Below, piece by piece: positions 41,993 through 51,263 of a stretch of 64,000 nucleotides of DNA. The notes below the pieces were generated by a model. The model did not search any database, had not been told where the DNA came from, and saw nothing but the letters and a program-made list of their open reading frames with translations. The position numbers and the translations under genes were made by a program. The stretch's first letter is position 1; each line of letters begins with the position of its first letter. The stretch is from an uncultured Eubacteriales bacterium (GTDB lineage: Bacteria > Bacillota > Clostridia > Oscillospirales > Acutalibacteraceae), in NCBI GenBank assembly GCA_910584745.1, contig CAJUDG010000009.1, positions 97,262 to 161,261 of the forward strand, in the 5' to 3' direction.

Positions 41993-43173
41993 GGATAGGA
42001 GTTTACGGGGGGACCTTCAACCCCATACACCTGGGGCACGTGCATATTTTGAGGGAGTTCATCAGACGGCTGGACCTTCAAAAGGTGCTGCTCATCCCCG
42101 ACGGCACGCCGCCCCATAAAGTCGCGGAGGACCTTGCCCCGCCGGAGGACCGGGTCAAAATGTGCCAGATAGCCACGGAGGAGCTTGGCATAGTGGAGGT
42201 CAGCCGGATGGAGCTTACGCGCCCCGGCAAGAGCTTCACAAGCGACACTCTAACACAGCTCCACGAGCTGTACCCGCGGGACGAGCTGTACTTCCTTATG
42301 GGCGAGGACATGTTCCTGACCGTGGACAAATGGCACGACGCGCCCACCATATTCCGGCTGGCGGTGCTCTGCGCCTCCCCCAGGAGCCACGAGGGCTATG
42401 AGGGGCTCGTGGCAAAGCAGAGGGAGCTGGAGGCCCTTGGGGCCCGGTGCCGGGTGGAGGATATACCTTTCCTGGACGCGTCGTCCACCAGGGTCCGGGA
42501 GCTTGCCCGGGAGGGGAAAGATATCTCCGGGCTCGTGCCCAAAGAGGTGGCTGAGTATATAAGCGAGAACAGGATATACGGAGGGAGACCCATGACCTTT
42601 GAGGAATACGAGGCGCTGGTAAAGCCCCATTTGAGCGAGCGCCGGTTCTATCACAGCCAGTGCGTGGCAAAATGCGCGGCGGAGCTGGCGGGGAAGTACG
42701 GCGCGGATGTGGAGAAGGCGCGGCTTGCGGGCATACTCCACGACGTGATGAAGGACACAGCGCCCGAGGAACAGTTGAAAATCATGGAGCGCTCTGGTAT
42801 AATACTGACAGAGGCCCAGCGGCGCAACACAAAGCTCTGGCACGCCATATCCGGCGCGGCCTTTGTGGAGAGCGAGCTGGGGGTCACTGACCGGGACATC
42901 CTGGACGCCATCGCCTGCCACACCGGGGGCAAGGCCGGGATGACTGCCTTAGACAAGGTGCTGTTCGTGGCGGACTACATCTCCGCCGACCGGGACTATC
43001 CCGGGGTGGAGGAGCTGCGCATAGCAGCAGAGAGCAGCCTTGAGGAAGTGATAGTGGAGGGGATCACCTTCACCATGCAGGAGCGCATGGGAGAGCGCAT
43101 GACCATGGAGCCCCGCTCCATCGACGCGTACAACGAGGCGCTCTGGATATTGGAGAGCAAAGAGAAAGGATGA
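41989..43173 (+). CDS. nadD-yqeK: Fused nicotinate-nucleotide adenylyltransferase and YqeK HD phosphohydrolase
   Basis: 394 residues in two enzymes that are separate in most Firmicutes. Residues 1-200 are NadD: GVYGGTFNPIHLGHVHILRE with the HxGH motif, LYFLMGEDMFLTVDKWHDAP, and LDASSTRVRELAREG (ISSTxIR motif). Residues 202-394 are YqeK: RRFYHSQCVAKCAAELAGKY, LAGILHDVMKDT with HD, ACHTGGKAGMTALDKVLFVA and DYISADRDYPG. NadD makes deamido-NAD; YqeK hydrolyses Ap4A-type dinucleotides. At the junction an internal ATG (42592) has GGAGGGAG just before it, so YqeK may also be made alone. Confidence 0.93.
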   Translation: MRIGVYGGTFNPIHLGHVHILREFIRRLDLQKVLLIPDGTPPHKVAEDLAPPEDRVKMCQIATEELGIVEVSRMELTRPGKSFTSDTLTQLHELYPRDELYFLMGEDMFLTVDKWHDAPTIFRLAVLCASPRSHEGYEGLVAKQRELEALGARCRVEDIPFLDASSTRVRELAREGKDISGLVPKEVAEYISENRIYGGRPMTFEEYEALVKPHLSERRFYHSQCVAKCAAELAGKYGADVEKARLAGILHDVMKDTAPEEQLKIMERSGIILTEAQRRNTKLWHAISGAAFVESELGVTDRDILDAIACHTGGKAGMTALDKVLFVADYISADRDYPGVEELRIAAESSLEEVIVEGITFTMQERMGERMTMEPRSIDAYNEALWILESKEKG

Positions 43174-43178
43174 AGCAA

Positions 43179-43538
43179 ATGGAATCTTTTGAACTGGCAA
43201 AAAACGCCGCCCGCCTGCTGGACGAGAAGAAGGCGGAGAATATCAGCGTGATAAAGATAGAGGACATCTCAAGCCTTGCGGACTATTTCGTCATAGCCAA
43301 CGGCCGGGGCAGCACCCACGTGCGCTCGCTCTCGGACGAGCTTGAGGAGAAGCTGAAGCTTCTGGGCGCGGAGCCCATGAGGATAGAGGGCTACCGCTCT
43401 GACAACTGGGTGCTCATGGACTACGCCAATGTGGTTGTGCACATCTTCACCCAGGAGGCCAGGGACTTTTATGATCTGGACAGGCTGTGGGCAGACGGGG
43501 TGAAGACCCAGTGGCAGGAGGGCGGCAGTGAGGACTGA
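43179..43538 (+). CDS. rsfS: Ribosomal silencing factor RsfS
   Basis: 119 residues: DEKKAENISVIKIEDISSLA, DYFVIANGRGSTHVRSLSDE, and NWVLMDYANVVVHIFTQEAR. Binds L14 and blocks subunit joining in starvation. ATG 43179 is chosen over 43170 because AAAGGA lies eight bases before it. Confidence 0.95.
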   Translation: MESFELAKNAARLLDEKKAENISVIKIEDISSLADYFVIANGRGSTHVRSLSDELEEKLKLLGAEPMRIEGYRSDNWVLMDYANVVVHIFTQEARDFYDLDRLWADGVKTQWQEGGSED

Positions 43539-44046
43539 GAAACAGCGGGCGCTTATAGAGGAGTACCTGGGAAAGCTCCCGCCGGAGCTCGCTGAGGTGT
43601 ACGGGGAGCTTATCCAGCACCTGTCAAAGCTGGGCTATGACCCCAAAAAGCAGCGCGCCGCCATAGTCTTCACCTGCGCCCGGCACAATAAGCAGCTGGT
43701 GAAGATAGGCTTCGGCCGAAAAGGAGAGCCATTTTTTGCCCTGAGATTTTCGGCCTGCCGGGGGTATTCACAGCGGTTTGAGGAGATAGTGCGCGGAGCC
43801 GTCTGCGGGGAGAACTACAAGGAGCCGAACTGCTTCGCAAAGGGCGAGGACTTCTGCAAAGGGCCCATAGAGCAACGGCTCTATACCTATGAGCTGCCAA
43901 ACGGCGAAAAGCGCTATCACTGCGGGGCCAAGGCCCTCCCTATACCCGGGCTCTCTAGGGAGGACGTTCCGGAGATAGAGGCGCTGATGGAGCAGGAAGA
44001 CAGGTTTTTGATGGAGTATGAGGCGAAGGCGCAGGAAACGCCTTGA
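43528..44046 (+). CDS. Conserved-looking protein of unknown function, five-cysteine
   Basis: 172 residues, GTG start overlapping rsfS by 11 bases. Helical N-terminus (EKQRALIEEYLGKLPPELAE), then an alpha/beta part with cysteines in TCARH, SACRG, AVCGE, NCFAKGEDFC and HCGAK. No membrane segment. I do not recognise the family; its place in the yhbY-nadD-rsfS operon suggests a role related to ribosome or NAD homeostasis, but this is only position. Confidence 0.75.
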   Translation: MRTEKQRALIEEYLGKLPPELAEVYGELIQHLSKLGYDPKKQRAAIVFTCARHNKQLVKIGFGRKGEPFFALRFSACRGYSQRFEEIVRGAVCGENYKEPNCFAKGEDFCKGPIEQRLYTYELPNGEKRYHCGAKALPIPGLSREDVPEIEALMEQEDRFLMEYEAKAQETP

Positions 44047-44071
44047 CAAACCCCGCCCCATAGTGTATAAT
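44043..44071 (+). promoter_or_regulatory. Promoter of the leuS T-box transcript
   Basis: TTGACA (44043-44048), 17 bases, TATAAT (44066-44071). The -35 starts inside the previous stop region. Confidence 0.85.
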
Positions 44072-44077
44072 CATCAG

Positions 44078-44353
44078 AGAAAAATTCCTAAAGACTGTGA
44101 CGGGAAGAAGGCGCCGGGGCCGCTTTTCAGAGAGCCTGCGGTTGGTGCAAGCAGGCAGCAGGCACGGCGCGCATACTGGTCCCCGAGTCTCCCCACCCAA
44201 AGGCGGCGCTTAGTAGGCCGGGGACGTGTGGCGGCGTTATATGCCAAGCCTTGTTGGAGGCTGTGAGGGGGTATGCGTGAGCGTGCCCTGAGATCACGGG
44301 TGGTACCGCGAAATTTTCGCCCCGGACGCTTAAGCTGAGCGTCCGGGGTTTTT
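44078..44353 (+). promoter_or_regulatory. T-box riboswitch of leuS
   Basis: Stem I region with the apical hairpin GCCTGCGGTTGGTGCAAGCAGGC (first 20 bases at 44136-44155), the T-box GGGTGGTACCGCG at 44298-44310, and the terminator CCCCGGACGCT (44320-44330) / AGCGTCCGGGG (44338-44348) with TTTTT. Uncharged tRNA-Leu pairing with the T-box would stop the terminator from forming. A CTG triplet at 44176-44178 is a possible leucine specifier, but I could not fix the specifier loop by eye. Confidence 0.92.
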
Positions 44354-44379
44354 AACTTTATCTGAAAGGATGATGCAAA

Positions 44380-46911
44380 ATGAAATACGACCACAAGTCC
44401 ATCGAACCAAAATGGCAGAAAAAATGGGAGGAAAAGGGCGTTTTCCACGCCGAAAACGGCAGTGAGAAGGAGAAGTTCTACGCGCTTATCGAGTTCCCCT
44501 ACCCCTCCGGCGCGGGCCTGCACGTTGGGCACCCCAGGCCCTATATCGGCCTGGACGTTGTGGCAAGAAAGCGCCGCCTGCAGGGCTATAACGTGCTGTA
44601 CCCCATCGGCTGGGACGCCTTCGGACTGCCCGCCGAGAACTACGCTATCAAGAACCACGTGCACCCCGAGGGCATAACCCGGGAGAATATCTCAAGGTAT
44701 AAGCGGCAGATACAGTCCCTGGGCATATCCTTCGACTGGAGCCGGGAGATAGCCACCATCGACCCGGAGTATTACAAGTGGACCCAGTGGATATTCCTGC
44801 AGCTCTATAAGCACGGCCTTGCCTATAAGAAGGAGATGAACGTCAACTGGTGCACCAGCTGCAAGTGCGTGCTTGCCAACGAGGAGGTGGTCAACGGCGT
44901 TTGCGAGCGCTGCGGCAGCGAGGTGGTGCACAAGGTCAAATCTCAGTGGATGCTGAAGATCACCGAGTACGCCCAGCGGCTGATAGACGACCTGGACAAG
45001 GTGGACTATCCCGAGCGGGTCCGGCTCCAGCAGAAGAACTGGATAGGCCGATCCACCGGCGCGGAGGTGGACTTCGATACCTCCGCCGGGGATAAGCTCA
45101 GGATATACACCACCCGGCCCGACACCCTGTATGGGGCCACATATATGGTCATCTCCCCAGAGCACCCCTATATAGAGAAGTGGGCCGATAAGCTCAGCAA
45201 TATGGACGAGGTCCGTGAGTATCAGGCCCAGGCGGCCAGAAAGTCCGACTTCGAGCGCACCGAGGTTGCCAAGGAGAAGACGGGCGTAAAGCTCATGGGT
45301 GTTACAGCCGTCAACCCGGTGAACGGCCGAGAGATACCCATCTTCATCTCCGACTACGTCCTTGTAAGCTACGGCACCGGCGCTATCATGGCCGTGCCCG
45401 CCCACGACGACCGGGACTGGGACTTTGCCAAGAAGTTCGGTCTGCCCATCATCGAGGTGGTGAAGGGCGGGGATGTACAGTCCGCCGCCTTTACAGACTG
45501 CGAGACCGGCATAATGGTGAACTCCGGCATTTTGGACGGGCTCAGCGTGGAGGACGCCAAGGTCAGGATAACCGAGTTTTTGGAGGAGAAGGGCATCGGC
45601 CACGCCAAGGTGAACTATAAGCTCCGCGACTGGGTCTTCTCCCGGCAGAGGTACTGGGGCGAGCCCATCCCCATGGTCTACTGCGAGCACTGCGGCTGGC
45701 AGCCAATAGCCGAGAGCGAGCTGCCCCTTCGGCTCCCACAGGTGGACAGCTATGAGCCCACGGACACCGGGGAGTCGCCGCTGGCCAAGATGACCGACTG
45801 GGTTAACACCACCTGCCCCCACTGCGGCGGGCCCGCCAAGCGCGAGACCGACACCATGCCCCAGTGGGCCGGGTCCTCCTGGTACTTCCTGCGGTATATG
45901 GACCCCAATAACAGCGAGGCCCTGGCATCGAAGGAGGCCCTTGAGTATTGGTCCCCGGTGGACTGGTACAACGGCGGCATGGAGCACACCACCCTGCACC
46001 TCTTATACAGCCGCTTCTGGCATAAGTTCCTCTACGATATCGGCGTGGTCCCCACCCCGGAACCCTATCAGAAGCGCACCAGCCACGGCATGATACTGGG
46101 CCTTAACCCCCACAACTTCCAGAACCTGCCCTCCAACGAGCAGAAGAAGATGCTTGCGGAGTACGGCAGTCAGGAGAAGGCCCAGGCGGCCCTTCGGGAG
46201 CAGTTCGGCGAGATGGCCGACCACCCCATCGTGAAGATGAGCAAGTCCCTTAATAACGTGGTGAACCCCGACGAGCTGGTGGGGGAGCTGGGCGCGGACA
46301 CTGTGCGGCTCTATGAGATGTTCATCGGCGACTTTGAGAAGTCCGCCCCCTGGAGCACCGCCGGGGTCAAGGGCTGCAGAAGGCTTGCGGACAGGTACTG
46401 GGCTTTGCAGGACGGCCTCATCGACAGCGAAGATATCCGCCCGGAGCTTGAGACCTCTTTCCATAAGGCCATCAAGAAGGTGGGCGAGGACATCGAGACC
46501 CTGAAGTTCAACACGGCCATCGCCACCCTTATGGCCCTGATAAACGAGATAGGCCAGAAGGTCAAGGGCATAACCCGGGGCGAGCTCAAGGTGTTCACAC
46601 TGCTTCTGAACCCCTTTGCGCCCCATATCACCGAGGAGGTCTGGGAGGCCTGCGGGCTTGGTGAAGGCATGGCCTGCGAGCAGAGCTGGCCCCGGTACGA
46701 CGAGGCTAAGACCAAGGACAGCACCGTTGAGATAGTTTTGCAGATAAAGGGCAAGGTGCGCTCCAGGATAAACGTGCCCGCGGATATCAGCAAGGAGGAG
46801 GTCCTTGCCGCGGCCAGGGCCGAGGAGAAGATAGCCGCCGAGATAGCGGGGAAGGAGATCGTCAAGGAGATATATGTGCCAGGGAAGCTCGTGAACCTGG
46901 TCGTTAAATAA
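44380..46911 (+). CDS. leuS: Leucyl-tRNA synthetase
   Basis: 843 residues. HIGH motif region FPYPSGAGLHVGHPRPYIGL (HVGH), zinc-binding-like cysteines (CTSCKCVLANEEVVNGVCERC), the CP1 editing domain (TTRPDTLYGATYMVISPEHP and GTGAIMAVPAHDDRDWDFA), KMSKS motif VKMSKSLNNVVNPDELV, and a C-terminal anticodon-binding part ending AGKEIVKEIYVPGKLVNLVV. Charges tRNA-Leu; controlled by the T-box upstream. Confidence 0.97.
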   Translation: MKYDHKSIEPKWQKKWEEKGVFHAENGSEKEKFYALIEFPYPSGAGLHVGHPRPYIGLDVVARKRRLQGYNVLYPIGWDAFGLPAENYAIKNHVHPEGITRENISRYKRQIQSLGISFDWSREIATIDPEYYKWTQWIFLQLYKHGLAYKKEMNVNWCTSCKCVLANEEVVNGVCERCGSEVVHKVKSQWMLKITEYAQRLIDDLDKVDYPERVRLQQKNWIGRSTGAEVDFDTSAGDKLRIYTTRPDTLYGATYMVISPEHPYIEKWADKLSNMDEVREYQAQAARKSDFERTEVAKEKTGVKLMGVTAVNPVNGREIPIFISDYVLVSYGTGAIMAVPAHDDRDWDFAKKFGLPIIEVVKGGDVQSAAFTDCETGIMVNSGILDGLSVEDAKVRITEFLEEKGIGHAKVNYKLRDWVFSRQRYWGEPIPMVYCEHCGWQPIAESELPLRLPQVDSYEPTDTGESPLAKMTDWVNTTCPHCGGPAKRETDTMPQWAGSSWYFLRYMDPNNSEALASKEALEYWSPVDWYNGGMEHTTLHLLYSRFWHKFLYDIGVVPTPEPYQKRTSHGMILGLNPHNFQNLPSNEQKKMLAEYGSQEKAQAALREQFGEMADHPIVKMSKSLNNVVNPDELVGELGADTVRLYEMFIGDFEKSAPWSTAGVKGCRRLADRYWALQDGLIDSEDIRPELETSFHKAIKKVGEDIETLKFNTAIATLMALINEIGQKVKGITRGELKVFTLLLNPFAPHITEEVWEACGLGEGMACEQSWPRYDEAKTKDSTVEIVLQIKGKVRSRINVPADISKEEVLAAARAEEKIAAEIAGKEIVKEIYVPGKLVNLVVK

Positions 46912-46930
46912 AGCGCCCGTTAAAGTAAGA

Positions 46931-46957
46931 GAGCCCCGGCATAGCCGGGGCTCTTTT
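46931..46957. terminator. leuS terminator
   Basis: Stem GAGCCCCGGC (46931-46940) with GCCGGGGCTC (46944-46953), then TTTT. Also usable by the convergent minus-strand gene. Confidence 0.85.
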
Positions 46958-46964
46958 GTGCTGT

Positions 46965-47279
46965 TTACTTGAGCTTGTGCAGGTACTTTCGGTAGACGTT
47001 GCTCCCGGCGGCGAACACGGCCAGCAGCGCGCAGGCTATCAGCAGCACCCACATGACCACGGCGAAGATGCCCTTAAGGTCCAACCCGCCGCAGTCCCAG
47101 AGCCAGTCGACGCCCCGGGTGAAGGGGGTCAGCATAAAGTCGAGGACGGCCCCCACAGCCCTCATGCCAAAGTTGACGGCGGCCCCGAAGAACCGCAGGC
47201 TCAGGTCAGCCACCCAGGAGAAAAGCTTCCAGGCGTACCCCAGCATGGTGAAAAACAGGTCGAAGATGGACAGTGTCAT
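46965..47279 (-). CDS. Small membrane protein downstream of the Bce-type permease
   Basis: 104 residues with three hydrophobic stretches (about 5-25, 30-62 and 72-93) and a basic C-terminus NVYRKYLHKLK. Follows the permease gene by 25 bases with GGGGGT before the ATG, so it is the last gene of that operon. Unknown family; it could be an accessory of the transporter. Confidence 0.7.
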   Translation of the reverse strand: MTLSIFDLFFTMLGYAWKLFSWVADLSLRFFGAAVNFGMRAVGAVLDFMLTPFTRGVDWLWDCGGLDLKGIFAVVMWVLLIACALLAVFAAGSNVYRKYLHKLK

Positions 47280-47304
47280 AAAAATACCCCCTTAAAAGTA
47301 AGAT

Positions 47305-49338
47305 CTAGTTTTTGCTCTCGACTATCCTATAGTAGGTCCGGGCGGTGAGCAGGTATATCACAAGATAGAACACGCTGAACACCAGCACGCAGCCCACCAT
47401 GGACAGAAGTATCAGGTCAAGGTTCACCATCTGCATGAGCATGAGTATCTTTTGCAGCATGGGGAACGCAAAGCACAGGTGCACGACAGCCATCAGAAGC
47501 GGCAGGAAGAAGACCATCAGCACCTGACTGTGGATGCTGCGCTTCACCTCCTGGTGGCTCATGCCCACCTTCTGCATGATGTCAAAGCGTTTTGCGTCCT
47601 CATAGCCCTCTGAGACCTGCTTATAGTAGATGATGAGCACCGTGCCTATGAGGAACATGGCCCCCATAAAGAGCCCCAGGAAGAACAGCCCGCCGAACAG
47701 GCCCGTGGCATCCTCGCGCTCGCTGATAATATTGTTGAAGGAGTAGCTCATGCCCGGGACGTTCAGCTCCGCGTTTCCCGCCCAGTCCCACTTCTCGTCC
47801 ATGACCCACTCCAGCAGCTCGTCGTATACGGCCTCTATGGTCTCCGGGTCGTGGCCGGAGAGGTCGAAGTCGAAGGTGTAATCCGGGTCCAGCCAGGGGT
47901 AGTCTGAGGAGATGCCGTCCACGGGGTTCACCATGCGGCCGTCCTGCATGAGCTCCGGGTCGTTCAGCACCAGGCCGTACTTCTGGATGTTCGGGAAGTT
48001 CAAGTACGTGGAGTTGGTGTAGGGCATCTCTATCTCCTCCACCTGATAGGTTTTGCCGAAAAGGTCAACGGTCTCGCTGTCGAACTTGCCGTCCGGGTCG
48101 CATAAGAGGACCTTGCCGCTGTCAAGGGTGTAGTTCGTCCCGGCGAAGTCGTTGTAGTCCTCCGGGGTGAATATGATGAAGTAGGCGTAGATAGTGCCGG
48201 TTTCGGTGGAGTTCTTGAACTTGAAGCCGTCCCCCTCCCGGACGGAGCCAAGGCTCCAAGAGCGGTAGGTGAGCACATTCTCTATCTCCGCGCCGTGGGC
48301 GGCGGATATCTCCCCCGCCTTGACCTTTACGGAATCGAACTCCTCCTCCTTCACGCCGGTGAAGCTGAGGTTTATGTCCCGGGCGCAGCGGCTGTCTATC
48401 ATGTCCTCAATGCCGGTGTAGAGGGAGAAGGTGGTGGACACCGTCACCAGTAAGCAGGTGAACAGTATGCAGATGGAGGCAAGGCCCGCGGCGTTCTGCT
48501 TCATTCTGTAGAGCATACCAGAGACGGTGGTGAAGTGCCGGGTCTTATAGTAGAAACCCTTGTTTTTCTTTAAGAGCTTCAGCATGGCGGTGATGCCCAC
48601 CATGAACAGCAGGTATGTGCCGAGTATCACCAGTATCACCGCCACAAAGAACATTAAGAGGGCGGCCACCGGGTCCTCGATGGTCAGGGCTATATAGTAC
48701 CCAGCCCCCAAAAGCCCCGCGCCTATTATGGCCAGAAGCCAGTGGGCTTTGGGCTCCTTCTCGCCGGCCTCGCCGCCGTGTAGCAGCTCGATGGGCTTAC
48801 TAAGCCGCACCTGCAAAATATTGTAGAGGGCTGTGGCCAGGAAGATACAGGCGAAGATTATGACAGTGTTGCTGATACCCGAGAGGGGTATCACGAAGGG
48901 CACCAGCCCGGGCATACCCAGCAGGTTCTCCAGTATGAGGAAGAACACCTTTGAGAATATTATACCGAAGCCAAGGCCCAAAATGAGGCATACGGCGGCG
49001 GTCAGAATTGTCTCGGTGAGGATGACCCCGGCGATGTGCCGCTTCTCCATGCCCAGGATGTTGTAAAGCCCCAGCTCCTTCTTGCGGCGCTTCATAAGGA
49101 AGCTGTTGGTGTAAAAGAGGAATATGGCGCCGAATATGGCTATGATATGTGTGCCAAGCTCCAGGGCCATGCCGGAGCTGGTGACGCCGTAGAAGTCGGC
49201 CTGCCCGGTGCCCACGGTCAGGGCGTAGAGCATATAGTACATCATGATTATCCCCGAGCCCGAGAGCAGGTAGGGCACCGTCAGCCTATAGCTGCTCTTT
49301 AGGTTGTGGACGGCCAGCTTTGGGTACAGCTTAAACAT
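47305..49338 (-). CDS. Bce-type ABC transporter permease (FtsX-like)
   Basis: 677 residues. BceB architecture: one N-terminal helix, a first FtsX block (about 55-330, with SFLMKRRKKELGLYNILGME, the conserved cytoplasmic motif), a large extracellular domain of about 220 residues between later helices (about 320-540), and a final FtsX block (YEDAKRFDIMQKVGMSHQEV). Such permeases detect and free wall-active peptide antibiotics together with a paired histidine kinase. Start ATG 49338 is set by GAGGGGG; the gene overlaps the ATPase by eight bases. Confidence 0.9.
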   Translation of the reverse strand: MFKLYPKLAVHNLKSSYRLTVPYLLSGSGIIMMYYMLYALTVGTGQADFYGVTSSGMALELGTHIIAIFGAIFLFYTNSFLMKRRKKELGLYNILGMEKRHIAGVILTETILTAAVCLILGLGFGIIFSKVFFLILENLLGMPGLVPFVIPLSGISNTVIIFACIFLATALYNILQVRLSKPIELLHGGEAGEKEPKAHWLLAIIGAGLLGAGYYIALTIEDPVAALLMFFVAVILVILGTYLLFMVGITAMLKLLKKNKGFYYKTRHFTTVSGMLYRMKQNAAGLASICILFTCLLVTVSTTFSLYTGIEDMIDSRCARDINLSFTGVKEEEFDSVKVKAGEISAAHGAEIENVLTYRSWSLGSVREGDGFKFKNSTETGTIYAYFIIFTPEDYNDFAGTNYTLDSGKVLLCDPDGKFDSETVDLFGKTYQVEEIEMPYTNSTYLNFPNIQKYGLVLNDPELMQDGRMVNPVDGISSDYPWLDPDYTFDFDLSGHDPETIEAVYDELLEWVMDEKWDWAGNAELNVPGMSYSFNNIISEREDATGLFGGLFFLGLFMGAMFLIGTVLIIYYKQVSEGYEDAKRFDIMQKVGMSHQEVKRSIHSQVLMVFFLPLLMAVVHLCFAFPMLQKILMLMQMVNLDLILLSMVGCVLVFSVFYLVIYLLTARTYYRIVESKN

Positions 49339-50107
49339 CCCGCTCATCCCCCTCTCTGCCGGTGGCAAGGACCGTCAGGGTGTCGGAAATGCTCTGGTAC
49401 ATCTGGTCGCCGGTCTGATTCCCACGGTATATCTGGTGGAATACCTGACCGTCCTTGATAAAGAGCACCCTGCCCGCGCGGCTCGCGGCCTGGATGGAGT
49501 GGGTCACCATCAGCACCGTCTGGCCGGTACTGTTGACCTTGCCGAAGATATCCATTATCTGCCCGGCGGAGCGGGAGTCCAGGGCCCCGGTGGGCTCGTC
49601 GGCCAGTATCAGCTGGGGCTCTGTGATGATGGCCCGGGCGATGGCTGTGCGCTGCTTCTGGCCGCCGGATATCTCATAGGGGAACTTCTCTAAAAGCTCC
49701 GTTATCCCAAGGCTGGCAGCGATGGGCTCCAGCCGCTGGCGCATCTCCGGGTACTTTTTTCCCGCCAGCACCAGGGGCAGGAAGATGTTGTCCTGGACGG
49801 AGAAGGTGTCCAGCAGGTTGAAGTCCTGGAACACAAAGCCCAGGTTGTCCCGGCGGAAGGCGGATATCTCGGACTCCCGGAGGGTGGTGATGTCGCGCAT
49901 GTTGAGGAATACGCTGCCGGAGGTGGGCTTGTCGAGGGCGGCCAGGATGTTTAAAAGGGTGGTCTTGCCGGAGCCGGACTCGCCCATTATGGCGGCAAAC
50001 TCGCCCTGCTCCACGGTGAAGCTCACGTCCCGGAGGGCCTGGACCTGGGCGCCGCCCAGGCGGTTGGAGTAGGTCTTTTTGAGGTGTTCTACGTTTAAGA
50101 GTGACAT
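49331..50107 (-). CDS. Bce-type ABC transporter ATPase
   Basis: 258 residues. Walker A MGESGSGKTTLLNILAALDK, Q-loop FVFQDFNLLD, signature YEISGGQKQRTAIARAI, Walker B LILADEPTGALDSRS, and the H-loop VTHSIQ. Powers the permease. ATG 50107 follows AAAGGAGATTC. Expression is likely driven by the response regulator at the operator upstream. Confidence 0.95.
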   Translation of the reverse strand: MSLLNVEHLKKTYSNRLGGAQVQALRDVSFTVEQGEFAAIMGESGSGKTTLLNILAALDKPTSGSVFLNMRDITTLRESEISAFRRDNLGFVFQDFNLLDTFSVQDNIFLPLVLAGKKYPEMRQRLEPIAASLGITELLEKFPYEISGGQKQRTAIARAIITEPQLILADEPTGALDSRSAGQIMDIFGKVNSTGQTVLMVTHSIQAASRAGRVLFIKDGQVFHQIYRGNQTGDQMYQSISDTLTVLATGREGDERDV

Positions 50108-50200
50108 ATGTGAATCTCCTTTGGTTTTTTGCATGGTTTAAGTATAGCGGGTAATTCTTACAAAATCCATAAGATGGGCTTACAAAATGGGGCCGGTGGC

Positions 50201-50214
50201 TTACAGTTTTGTAA
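50201..50214. promoter_or_regulatory. Likely response-regulator operator of the ABC operon
   Basis: TTACA (50201-50205), four bases, TGTAA (50210-50214): a perfect inverted repeat of the layout used by BceR-type regulators. Two further TTACAAAAT half-sites lie at 50158-50166 and 50180-50188. Downstream on the minus strand is a TATACT -10 (about 50142-50147) with no good -35, as expected for an activated promoter. Confidence 0.65.
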
Positions 50215-50254
50215 GGTTGGACGCAGCGGGCAAAAAAAGAAGCCCCGGAGGGCT

Positions 50255-51250
50255 TCAATCCTTAGGCGGCGCGGGCCTGTCCAAATACAGCAGAACTGTC
50301 GTGCCCTTGCCCGGCTCAGAGCGTATCTCAAAGGGCGTTTGCAGCTTGTCCAAAACCGACTTGCACAGATACAGCCCCAGCCCGGTGCTGGACCTGTCGG
50401 CACGGCCGTTCTGGCCGGTGAAGCCGCGCTCGCAGACCCGGGGCAGGTCGGCGGGGTCGATGCCTATGCCGGTGTCCGATATGCTCAGCACGCTGTCGCT
50501 GTCCATGGACACGGTGACGCCGCCGGTGAAGGTGTACTTGACGGCGTTGGAGATGAGCTGCTCAAGCACGAAAAGCAGCCACTTCCTGTCGGTGACCACG
50601 CGGTTGTCAAAGTCAAGGAGGTCCGCGCGCAGGTCCTTATAGATAAACTGTGTGGCAAACTTCTTCACGGCCTTGGCGGCGATGGGCCGCACCGGGCACT
50701 TCTCAAGGCGCAGGTCCGAGCTCATGGAGTGCAGCCTGAGATATCCCAGCAGCATCTCCATATAGCGCTCTATCTTAAAGAGTTCCTGGCGCAGGGCCTC
50801 GCCCTCTCCGGGCGGCACGCTGCCCGACTGCAGTATCAGGCCCATGGCGGAGAGGGGTGTCTTAACCTGATGCACCCATAGGGTGTAGTAGTCCATCAGC
50901 TCCTCCTGGCGGGCGCTGGCCTGGCTCTCAAGGCCGGCGGCTTTTGCGCGCAGCAGCTCGAAGGACTCTATTAGCAGCGCCTCCGGCAGGGGGCCCTGGG
51001 GCTCCAGGGGCTGGGGGCAGTCCTGCGAAGTGGAGCGCTTTACAGCCCGGAAGCGCCGGACATCTCTACAGTAGCGCACAAAGTCCGGCACGGCCATGAC
51101 GGCCGCCAGCACCAGGGCTATCAGGGCGCAGTACCCTATATCCATGGGCCCCAGGCCGTAGAGTAGCAGGAGGGCGCCTATGGCAAGGAGCAGCAGGACC
51201 ACGTAGAGCAGCACGCGGCGGCGGTCAAAGAGGTATCTGAAAAACAGCAT
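50255..51250 (-). CDS. Intramembrane-sensing histidine kinase, BceS type
   Basis: 331 residues. Two close membrane helices (about 13-30 and 34-52) with almost no external loop, the mark of intramembrane-sensing kinases that depend on the ABC permease for signal. Phospho-acceptor histidine in YYTLWVHQVKTPLSAMGLIL; N box LFVLEQLISNAVKYT; ATP lid SISDTGIGIDPADLPRVCER and GRADRSSTGLGLYLCKSV. GGAGGGG sets the ATG at 51250. Confidence 0.92.
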   Translation of the reverse strand: MLFFRYLFDRRRVLLYVVLLLLAIGALLLLYGLGPMDIGYCALIALVLAAVMAVPDFVRYCRDVRRFRAVKRSTSQDCPQPLEPQGPLPEALLIESFELLRAKAAGLESQASARQEELMDYYTLWVHQVKTPLSAMGLILQSGSVPPGEGEALRQELFKIERYMEMLLGYLRLHSMSSDLRLEKCPVRPIAAKAVKKFATQFIYKDLRADLLDFDNRVVTDRKWLLFVLEQLISNAVKYTFTGGVTVSMDSDSVLSISDTGIGIDPADLPRVCERGFTGQNGRADRSSTGLGLYLCKSVLDKLQTPFEIRSEPGKGTTVLLYLDRPAPPKD

Positions 51251-51263
51251 ATTTCCCCTCCAT

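Noticed and set aside
44692..45999. A 435-codon minus-strand open frame within leuS
   Set aside because: A product of GC-rich codon bias opposite leuS; composition (many Gly, Val, Leu, His) is typical of shadow frames.
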